From an uncultured Bacilli bacterium (GTDB lineage Bacteria > Bacillota_I > Bacilli_A > RF39 > UBA660), in NCBI GenBank assembly GCA_947626655.1, contig CANQTA010000006.1, forward strand, positions 1 through 44,148: a stretch of DNA of 44,148 nucleotides. Reading direction: 5' to 3'. Shown in pieces: positions 18,227-26,200 of the stretch. How positions within the stretch are numbered: position 1 is the first letter of the stretch; each line of letters opens with the position of its first letter. Made by a program: the position numbers and the translations under genes. The notes beneath the pieces were generated by a model. It saw nothing but the letters and a program-made list of their open reading frames with translations. It made no database searches and was not told where the DNA came from.

Positions 18227-20817
18227 TTATTCTAATTTAAAGTTTAATGCTGGATAACCTGTAGCTGAATCTATTATCCAATCTACTAAAGTATAATCTT
18301 TTAAGTCTTCATTATATGTTGTTAAGCCTTGATTATTTAATGTTTGAACATTACCATTTAATTTATAAAGTAAACTATTAGTATCATTACCATTAGTATT
18401 TTTCATGTTAGCTTCTGTTATTGGATTGGCACCTAATATGTCTCCAGTATTACTTTCTGCTATTCCACTTGCTTCTTTATAATAGGTATTTTGAATATCT
18501 ACAGTTCCTGTTGATATATTTCTTACTACACTATATTTTTCTGTTCCTTCTATATTTCCAGTGTTATATACATTGTTTATTGTTAAATTACTTTTAGAAG
18601 TAACATCACTAATACCAGATCCATAATTCTTAGATATTATATTTCCTAAATTACATGAATTTAATATTATAGATGTTGATGCATTTGCATTGTCATTAAC
18701 CCTTACAAATCCATTTACATAATTTCCGGTATTTGTTGATTGAGCTGTCATTGTACCAATATTATATGAATTTAATATATATGATATCGAATTATTCCAA
18801 GTATGGGATATTATTCCGCCTACATAAACACTAACTGAATATTTTGTATCTTCTTGACTAGTTAAATTTCCGGTATTATAACATCTGTTTATTATTATCT
18901 CTGAATTATTATTAAAATCTCCAATTATTCCGCCTGTCCTTACACCACCATTTATATTTCCTTTATTATAACTATTTTCTATTTTTGATAATTTTGATAT
19001 TCCAGAATTAATAACACCTCCTATTATTCCGCCTACACGACTTAAATAATTTTCAGTATTTTTGGAAGTTATTTCTCCGGTATTATGACTATTGGTTATT
19101 GTTATTGGGATATTATCAACTTCTCCAATAATACCACCTGTCCTTATTTCTGCTTTAGCATTAACATTTATTATACCTTCATTATAATTATTATCTATTG
19201 TTAATTCGCCATTACTTTTCAATCCTATTATTCCTCCGACTCTTGTAGTAGATGTTCCTGTTTCCGTTACTTCTATGTTTCCAGTATTATAATTATTGGT
19301 TAAATTTCCAATTGTTCCAGCTGTACTTTGTCTTCCTATTATTCCTCCAACATTTGTTCCGTCACCCGATGTTGTTTCTGATTGAACAACTATATTTGAT
19401 GTATTATAACTATTGTTTATTGTTTTTGTTTGATTAAATTCATATCCTATTAAACCTCCGACTGCTACTTCTTTTGTTCCATGATATATTACGTTTATTC
19501 CAGCTTCATCATTATCTGTTTTTATTTCATTTGAACTTTCTTCTATTGTAAGAGTACCAAATGAACGGCCCATTAATCCACCTACATGAGATGGAGTTGT
19601 TGCATCATTATTTTCAATCTTTATTTGACCATAATTATGACTTTTATTTATAGTTGTATTGGATGAGTTGTTATAATCTCTTCCCATTAATCCCCCAATA
19701 TTACCTCCTATATTACTTGTTATTGTTCCATAATTAGCACTTTCTTCTATCGTTACTGTACCAATGCCTTGAGCTATTATTCCACCTGTATTTGTTCCAT
19801 TAGTGGTTATATTTCCTTCATTACTAGAATTTGATAAATTAACATTTTCATTAACATATGCTATTATTCCACCTGTATAATTATTACTATTTGTAATATT
19901 AGCTTTATTATGAACATTTTCTATTATTAAATTACTTGCACTACTTGATGCTACTAATCCTCCAGCATGACTTTTGGTTCCATTTTTGGTTATATTTCCG
20001 GTTATGGTTAAATTTTTAAACGTATTTGTTGAACCAGCTATACCTACTAAGCCAAACAAACCTGCATGTTTATCAGTTACATTAATATACAAATTACTTA
20101 AAGTAAATTCTTGACCATTAAAGTTACCATTAAATCTATTTGTTACTCCATCTGTACTTCCTACCCCTATTGGTGTAAAACCTGTTCCTTCGGGATTGGT
20201 AAGTTCTGTCATACGTGGTTCTGTTCCATCTACACCATTGATATCTCCATAATTGGTTCTGTCATATTGTCTATAACTTCCTTCTTGCTTAAAGTCTAAA
20301 TCTCTTTCTAAAGTAAAATATACTCTGTCATATGTTTCACCATTATTTACTTTGTTACTTAAGTCTACTAAATCTTCGATATATTGTATTCTATATGGTT
20401 CATCTTCTGTTCCTAAATCAAAATATAAATAACAGTAAGCTGTTATTCCTGTATCTACGGTTGCTATATGAGTTTCATCATCATAAGTTAATATTTCTTC
20501 TTCTATTTTATTGCCATCACCATCTATACATCCTGACATTTTGGCATTAAATCTTAAATTTGTTGGCCAAGCAGTATCTGCACTTTCAACATAAGTATAA
20601 GTACCATCTTCTTGCTTAGTTTCATAGTACATAGCAAACATATTCTTATTTACTATATTTTTTAATTTTACTTCATCTAAAATTACTTTCCCTTTCTTAG
20701 AAAATATTACATTAGATAATATTATTGTTAATACTAATAGTATTAACAAACTAAAATATTTTAGTTTGTTAATACTAATAGTATTAACAAACTAAAATAT
20801 TTTAGTTTGGCTTTCAT
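18227..20817 (-). CDS. Large GLUG-repeat surface protein, reading frame broken in the signal peptide by a 41-bp duplication
   Basis: The intended start is ATG 20815-20817: AAGGATGAAGAGG precedes it and a promoter lies upstream. Reading from it gives MKAKLKYFSLLILLVLTN then TAA (20761-20763). Removing one 41-bp copy joins MKAKLKYFSLLILLVLT to IILSNVIFSKKGK, a complete signal peptide leading into the 840-aa frame. The track's start is an internal TTG (20747-20749) without a Shine-Dalgarno, 12 bases after that stop. The secreted part has a two-cysteine module (SGCIDGDGNK, AYCYLYFD), then some fifteen repeats with GGIIG/GGLMGR and N.YN.GNI motifs, typical of GLUG beta-helix adhesins. No wall anchor is visible. 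The gene as assembled is probably off. Confidence 0.8.
20727..20808. repeat. Perfect 41-bp tandem duplication made of two palindromes
   Basis: Copies at 20727-20767 and 20768-20808 are identical. Each unit joins a 21-base palindrome (arms GTTAATACTA and TAGTATTAAC around one base) and a 20-base perfect palindrome AAACTAAAATATTTTAGTTT. Because 41 is not a multiple of three, the extra copy shifts the reading frame of the GLUG gene's signal peptide and introduces a stop. Confidence 0.97.
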
Positions 20818-20862
20818 CCTCTTCATCCTTTTCTTTACACTTATTATTTATTTCTTACATTA

Positions 20863-20891
20863 ATTATAATCAATATCTTTTTATATTTCAA
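20863..20891 (-). promoter_or_regulatory. Promoter of the GLUG surface-protein gene
   Basis: On the minus strand TTGAAA (20886-20891), a 17-base spacer and TATAAT (20863-20868) form a near-consensus sigma-A-type promoter about 45 bases before the ATG at 20817. It supports that ATG, rather than the internal TTG, as the real start. Confidence 0.75.
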
Positions 20892-20930
20892 CACTTCGGT
20901 TATAAATTTATTTTTTCATGTCAAACAACA

Positions 20931-21197
20931 TTAATTTTTTAATTCTTCAAGTAAAGCTTTAATTAATTCTAAGCCAATTTGTTTTTCTTTAGTAGTTTCG
21001 GGATCAATTAATTTAATTTGATTATTATTCATTTCAAATAATGAGTAATAAATACGCAATTTACCTTCTTCATTAAAAGTTCTATCTGTGTATACTATAA
21101 AATCTTTATTTAACGTTTCATCATGATATGTAGCAATTACTTCACATAAAACTTTACTACCATCAATTTTAGTTATTTCAAATTCCATTTTTGGCAT
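20931..21197 (-). CDS. DUF1292 family protein (YrzB-like)
   Basis: The 88-aa acidic protein matches the DUF1292 layout: an opening beta segment (FEITKIDGSKVLCEVIATY), FIVYTD, then YYSLFEMNNNQIKLIDPETTKE and a C-terminal helix. AAAGGAGAAA precedes the ATG. In Bacillus yrzB lies just downstream of alaS, yrzL and ruvX, which fits the recD2-yrrI-alaS neighbourhood. Function of the family is unknown. It is the last host gene before the prophage boundary. Confidence 0.85.
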   Translation of the reverse strand: MPKMEFEITKIDGSKVLCEVIATYHDETLNKDFIVYTDRTFNEEGKLRIYYSLFEMNNNQIKLIDPETTKEKQIGLELIKALLEELKN

Positions 21198-21231
21198 AAA
21201 AATTTCTCCTTTTGATAGTTTTTTATCAATG

Positions 21232-21252
21232 AAAAACCCCTAAATATAGGGG
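21232..21252 (-). terminator. Intrinsic terminator of the former tRNA-Ser gene
   Basis: On the minus strand CCCCTA, loop TATT, TAGGGG is followed by TTTTTC. It lies 13 bases after the CCA end of the tRNA-Ser fragment, as expected for a tRNA gene's own terminator left on the host side. Confidence 0.8.
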
Positions 21253-21264
21253 ATAAATTCAATA

Positions 21265-21288
21265 TGGCGGAGCAGGAGAGATTTAAAA
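21265..21288 (-). other. Attachment site: 3' fragment of a tRNA-Ser gene
   Basis: Read on the minus strand this is the last part of a tRNA. It has a T-loop like TTTAAAT, the 3' T-stem strand CTCTC, the acceptor strand CTGCTCC, discriminator G and an encoded CCA. Discriminator G with a CTCCGCCA-type end is typical of tRNA-Ser. No tRNA 5' half lies upstream; AT-rich phage sequence does. It is therefore the distal duplicate of the tRNA 3' end made by integration. The intact tRNA-Ser should lie at the other prophage end, beyond 44148. Confidence 0.75.
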
Positions 21289-21646
21289 TTGTATATTTTT
21301 ATAACGCTTTATAAATGATTATATTTAATTATTCTGTGGTTTTATATATTTTATAACAATTATAAAAAAATATAAAATTATAAATTTGCTATGTAATTGC
21401 TATGTAAATTTTTATAAAAATATTTAGAATAAAAACAAAATTTATTGAATTTCACTTTAATAATCCTCACATCTTTATTTCCTGCTTAATAACTTATTAT
21501 CCCTTATTTATAAGCTTGCTTTTGTTAAATCAATCATTGCCTCCATGCAATATTATTATATTGTCTAAATATTAGAATGTAAATACATTTTTTATGATTT
21601 ATTCTTTTTATTAATTAAAAAATAAGGTAGAGATTTGTTCCCTACC
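21289..21646. other. Non-coding prophage end between attachment site and endolysin
   Basis: About 360 very AT-rich bases hold no ORF with a ribosome binding site. The visible items are two adjacent copies of TTGCTATGTAA about 100 bases from the tRNA fragment and the late-operon terminator at the right end. Nothing else is supported. Confidence 0.6.
21386..21407. repeat. Two tandem 11-bp repeats, possible integrase arm sites
   Basis: TTGCTATGTAA occurs twice without a gap (21386-21396 and 21397-21407). Direct 11-bp repeats roughly 100 bases from a core site are the usual form of arm-type binding sites for tyrosine integrases of the Tn916/L5/lambda kind. The sequence shows the repeat; the role is inference. 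Confidence 0.5.
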
Positions 21647-21650
21647 TTAT
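21621..21650 (-). terminator. Terminator at the end of the prophage late operon
   Basis: On the minus strand AATAAGGTAG, an 11-base loop, CTACCTTATT is followed by TTTTAATT. It starts inside the endolysin stop codon and closes the leftward late transcript. Confidence 0.8.
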
Positions 21651-22306
21651 TTATATAGTTTAATATTTTTAATATTCATAGAAGCCCACACAACCATTTT
21701 GCCATTACGATTAGCACTTAATACTGCTCTGTCACCACTTAATTGAGTAATAGTATAGTATTTATCGTATTGTTTTAATTTTGTGCCGTTATAATTAATT
21801 AATTTAATTGGTACGACTAAATCACCTACTCTAAATTTTTGCTCTTCTACAGGCTTACTTTCAGGTTCTGGTGCCGGTTCATCAATCATAGGTAAATCAT
21901 TATCAACATAAGATGTAGGATCTATTCTTACATCATTTTCATTTCTCACTTCAAAATGTAAATGTGCTCCATTGGAATGACCAGTATTGCCCATATAGCC
22001 AATTATTTGACCTTTAGTTACTCTGTCTCCAGTTTTGACTTTAACAGTATTATATTTTATGTGCCCGTACATAGTATAATAGCCATTATCATGTTGGATT
22101 TTAACATAATTTCCATAACTGTTACCAGTTTTATCGGTTTTATTATAATCATTTCTAAAGCCTACTACAGTACCATCAGAGTGAGCCAATAAATAATCTG
22201 TTACACTCCTGCCATTGTTACTCCCAACTATATCTATGCCATTATGCTTACCAGCTTTATAGATTTGTGTTATTTTATTAGGATAATTTTTTTAAAGTCT
22301 GCTCAT
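21647..22306 (-). pseudogene. M23-family phage endolysin with a TAA at codon 5
   Basis: The track's 180-aa ORF lacks the first half of the zinc site. Reading upstream in the same frame adds NYPNKITQIYKAGKHNGIDI, which contains the HxGxD metal motif; HLHFEV supplies the HxH. The frame begins at ATG 22304-22306, behind a strong GAGGAGG, but codons 1-5 read ATG AGC AGA CTT TAA. A single change (TAA to AAA) would open it. No ATG, GTG or TTG start lies between that stop and the HxGxD motif. The C-terminus has an SH3-like wall-binding segment (FRVGDLVVP...). Known role: cleavage of peptidoglycan peptides at lysis. As written it is probably inactive. Confidence 0.75.
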
Positions 22307-22309
22307 AAA

Positions 22310-22375
22310 TTACACCTCCTCGTATATTTCTTCTTCAATTGGCTCTGTTTCTTCCATCATAATTTCTTCTTCCAT
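22310..22375 (-). CDS. 21-aa acidic peptide ORF before the endolysin
   Basis: ATG 22373-22375 is preceded by AAAGGAAC. The peptide is MEEEIMMEETEPIEEEIYEE followed by V, with eleven Glu in 21 residues. The endolysin Shine-Dalgarno (GAGGAGG) is formed by its last codons and its stop lies three bases before the endolysin ATG, so translating it could couple to endolysin synthesis. It may be a leader rather than a functional peptide. Confidence 0.5.
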   Translation of the reverse strand: MEEEIMMEETEPIEEEIYEEV

Positions 22376-22394
22376 TTTTTATTGTTCCTTTCTT

Positions 22395-22601
22395 TTATTT
22401 TTTTACTTCTGGTATACCGGCAACACTCGTTAAAATAGATAAGATGCCTGATAATAGACTGGCACTGCCTACTAATAACCAATCAATATCACTCATGACT
22501 GTTCCAACTCCAATTAATGAAATTGCCGTTTGAGCAATAGTTTTAATTGCTCGAATTGATGCTGCCTTTAACCACTCTTTAAAATTTTTCTTTGTCATCA
22601 T
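22395..22601 (-). CDS. Phage holin, r1t-like
   Basis: The 68-aa protein has a charged N-terminus (MMTKKNFKEWLKAASIRAIK) and two hydrophobic segments at about residues 18-36 and 41-60, as in the r1t holin family. Holins form the membrane lesions that release or activate the endolysin. It lies directly upstream of the endolysin and the 21-aa ORF, and downstream of an internal terminator. Confidence 0.85.
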   Translation of the reverse strand: MMTKKNFKEWLKAASIRAIKTIAQTAISLIGVGTVMSDIDWLLVGSASLLSGILSILTSVAGIPEVKK

Positions 22602-22616
22602 TACTCACTTCCTTCC

Positions 22617-22642
22617 AAAATAAAAACAGATTCTTAATCTGT
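22617..22642 (-). terminator. Intra-operon terminator upstream of the holin
   Basis: On the minus strand ACAGATT, loop AAG, AATCTGT is followed by TTTTATTTT. It overlaps the last codons of the upstream membrane protein and ends 16 bases before the holin start. Confidence 0.75.
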
Positions 22643-22933
22643 CATTGCTATAGTGTTATCTTGTAAAATTACATTCTCACATAATTTCTTTGTATAACTA
22701 TCAAAACCCTTCGATAAATATAAATCGCAAACTTCGGCTCGTTGTATGTTAGGTACTTCCTTATTCCAAATTATTGCCTGCTGGGCTAATTTTGATGTCT
22801 CATTAAGTTGTTCATTCTGATAATCGAAATATCGAAATACTTTGAAGAAGCAACCAAATATTGCTGACAATATTCCTATTGATAAGGTTGTCCATCCCCA
22901 GTATTTTTTAATCTTCTCCATCATCTTGTCCAT
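22634..22933 (-). CDS. Small phage membrane protein of unknown function
   Basis: The 99-aa protein has one hydrophobic segment at about residues 13-32 (WTTLSIGILSAIFGCFFKVF), then a short, possibly extracytoplasmic region with two cysteines. It overlaps the upstream gene by 26 bases and ends within a terminator hairpin. The place between tail and holin genes suggests a lysis or superinfection role, but nothing in the sequence proves it. Confidence 0.6.
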   Translation of the reverse strand: MDKMMEKIKKYWGWTTLSIGILSAIFGCFFKVFRYFDYQNEQLNETSKLAQQAIIWNKEVPNIQRAEVCDLYLSKGFDSYTKKLCENVILQDNTIAMTD

Positions 22934-23258
22934 TTAGTTCAACTCCTTCTTTATTTTTTATTTCGTCATCTTCAAATATATCTTCTGCATCTTTATAATT
23001 TTCAATTGTTTTCAAATATTCATATGCAGATACGATGTCTAATTTGTCATTATAATCAGTTATTACTCTATCAATAATTTTGTAAATATCATCACTATAT
23101 CTTAGTTGATTATTTTTTTCACGATTTCTTTGATTTTGATTTACGTAAGAATATATAACTAATATAGTCTTACCGTTAACTACATTTTGAATTTCAGCAA
23201 TTCTATGGTAATTCATAGATATGCCGTTTTCTAATATTATTTCTTTTTTTAGCGCCAT
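22908..23258 (-). CDS. Phage protein of unknown function, tail-to-lysis junction
   Basis: I start at MALKKEIILENGI (ATG 23256-23258), eight codons inside the track ORF; the sequence before it has GGAAGTG. The 116-aa protein opens with a beta-rich part (EIILENGISMNYHRIAEIQ, KTILVIYSYVNQ) and ends in a very acidic tail. The opening resembles small proteins encoded after receptor-binding genes in Firmicutes siphoviruses. Function unknown. Confidence 0.6.
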   Translation of the reverse strand: MALKKEIILENGISMNYHRIAEIQNVVNGKTILVIYSYVNQNQRNREKNNQLRYSDDIYKIIDRVITDYNDKLDIVSAYEYLKTIENYKDAEDIFEDDEIKNKEGVELNGQDDGED

Positions 23259-23274
23259 ATTTTTCACTTCCTTT

Positions 23275-26200
23275 CTAAACACCTGTATAAGTTGCCCATG
23301 CAGTCCAAATTCCGTTTTCTTGATGTCTAGTATATATGTGATTAAAATTTCCTAAGCCAAAGAAAATTTGGACAGTATATAATTTTGAACTATGATGGCT
23401 TATTACTATTAAATAGCCACTAGGATCTGGAGCATTTGTCATTGCATTCCCATAGTAAAATCCACTATCGACAACATAATTTACATTCATTGTATCTATT
23501 GACTTTGAAAGACCATCGGTACCTGTCCTTATAACATCTTTTAATCTTACGGCATGATTTGAAGCAGATGGTGTATCTTTTATAATAATATTTCTAGAAT
23601 TTATTTGATCTGGATTGCAAGAGAATATAATGTTATTAATATCTGAAACAATGCCATCAGATATAATCATATTTCCAGGTTCTGCATAAAATCTAAGGTT
23701 TGACTTATTTGGATAAAGTCCATTTAACCCATTTAAATTAATTCTACTATGATTTATACCTAAACTGTTTTGACCAGATGATATATTTAATCCATTTGAA
23801 TAAAAAGTTGATGTACCATAGCTACTTTCTATTTTTAGATTAGAATAACCTCCTGTTTGGCCATCATCTTTTATAATAATGTTTCCACCTTCAATACTAA
23901 TATCTTTAGCAGTACCTTTACTAAAGACAATATTTCCTTCTTCATCTAATCTAAAATTTTTAGAAGTAATAACAACTTTATCAGTAATTACATTAAATAT
24001 ACTTAATAAATCATCCTCATCTTTTAAAATATATAATTTTAATTTTCCGTCGACATCTTTTGTAATATTTCCTTCGCTATCTTTGATTTGCTGACTTACG
24101 CTCGCTTGGATTGAGTTTTCGCTATCGGTTATTTTTTGAGTAATAGCATTATTCATCTGTTCAGTAGTTGAATAATCATTGAATTTGCTATCAGTATCTT
24201 CTGGAGCAGGACTCCAATCGGTTGCTTTGGTACCTTTTTCTAATTTAAAGCCACATAATTCTACAACTCCAGTTTTGGCTTGAGCACCAATATAAATATT
24301 AGTATTTCCACTTGTGCTTCCATCAGATTTTTCCCCTATTGTAAATTTAAAACAATATTGTTTCCAAGCTGTTGTTACATCATAAGTGGTGCTAACATAA
24401 GGGCTTTTACCATATTGCATTCTAATTGTTCCATCGCCACTTGTTTTTCTTGCATAACAAGATAAAGTATAGGTTTCCCCATTTGCAACAGGTACACTAT
24501 CTTGTGCTAAATCATTTGGGCTTGTATTATTAGAATTCGCTCTTGTTATTCTAACCCCTGTTTTAATATTACCATTTGGCGAATCTGTAACTGTAAAAAA
24601 TGTTTTTGTTCCATTTCCACCACTTGCATTTCTCCATGTTGCATCAGCCCATTTTCCTGATGAACCTGATTTTGTAAATTTTTCTCCGGTTCCTCTTAGA
24701 ATTTGAGTTCCGCCTATTTCAATATTTCTATTTAAGTAGTACCATTTATAATCATTGAAATTAGTACTATCTTCCTTTGTAAAGTCTGTATATTCACCTC
24801 GCCAATCACTTGGTTTCTCTCCTATTTCATAATCACCTTCAGCTGGAGTAAAACTTTTTCCGTCTTCAGAATATTTAATATGAAGATATGAAGTTTTTCC
24901 ATCTGTACCTTTTTGTCCTGGAGTACCATTTTGACCATCTGCTCCTTTTATTAGTGACCATTTATATGCACTATAACTTGTAGGAGCAGTCGGACTTGTT
25001 GTACTTGCGACACCCATATATTTTGTTGATTCAGTTGGCACTTCCGTCATTGGATTACCAGTTTCATTAATAGAATATCTAATATGAAAATATGAAGATA
25101 TACCATTTTCACCAGGCGGACCTTGTTCACCTTTTTCGCCGTCTTTTCCTGGTATTCCTTGTTCTCCTTGAGGACCTGTATCACCAGTTTCTCCTTTTTC
25201 ACCTGGAACACCTTGAGGGCCTTGGTCTCCAGTATCGCCTTTAGGACCTTGAATACCATCTTTACCATTAATTCCTTTTTGTGAAAGTGTAATCATTACT
25301 TTTTTGCTTACTGTATAACTTTCTTCACCATCTTCGTATAAAAATTCAAATTCCAATTCGTTTGTTAAATCTGCAATTGATTCAGCATTGTTTACTGATA
25401 TATTAATGCTATTAGTGTTTGTTTCTACACTTATTCCTTTTATTTCGTTTTTATGTGTTGGTTTTATAAATACTTGCTCACCTTTAAAGTATGAATAATG
25501 ATTTATTATAAATTTATTAGAAGTTAAAGGATTATTATTTTCGTCTATAGGAATTGTTAAATTGTATATATCTAAATCTGTACTAAATTTTTGTATAGAC
25601 TTTGAGACTTCTGCTATTGTTTCTTGTGTTTTTGACACAGATAAAACTAATTGATCATATCCATCGATTAAATCTGTTTTTATTTTTCCAGCTGTTATAA
25701 AATCAGCAATTATATTACCATCTTGAGTTATTGCAATTTCATAAGGCCCATTAATTCCGTTTTTAGAATATCCTAAACCATTTAAATTCCATCGCCATAC
25801 TTTTGTCGCTGTATTAGGATTATCTGTATCCATAATAAATAATTCATTATTTGTTTTATAAACAAATCCTCCCATTGCACTTGTTAATAATTTTGTGGCA
25901 TTATCTTTAGCTTGTTCCAAAATAGTAGATGGATTTATTTCTTCAACATTTTTAACTATAGAATTGATAGTGCTTTGAAACGTTGGTTTAAAAGTGCCAA
26001 TTTCAAAAGTATCAATTTGTTTTGTTAAAATATTATAAGTCGTTTTAATAACTCTTGTTTCAAAACTTAATCCTAGTATTTCAGCAGTAATAGTATCACC
26101 TAATGAAACTTTTTCTAAAAAATTATATTTTTCATAATATTCTTTAGTTTTTGATAATTCTAACCAATCAATTTTAATATTTATAACCGGTTTATCAATA

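Noticed and set aside
18500-20000. Regularly spaced repeats that might be a CRISPR array
   Set aside because: They are imperfect coding repeats of the GLUG beta-helix, with no constant repeat and spacer lengths.
21265-21340. A complete tRNA-Ser gene
   Set aside because: Only the 3' T-arm and acceptor strand are present; the sequence upstream on the minus strand has no D-arm, anticodon arm or matching 5' acceptor.
22292-22306. Programmed frameshift on the A7 run to bypass the endolysin stop
   Set aside because: The downstream endolysin frame is the same as that of the ATG, so a single shift would lead out of frame; only readthrough or reversion would help.
25047-25268. 73-aa lysine-rich ORF in the tail gene
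   Set aside because: It is an off-frame shadow of the collagen-like repeat on the same strand, without a ribosome binding site.
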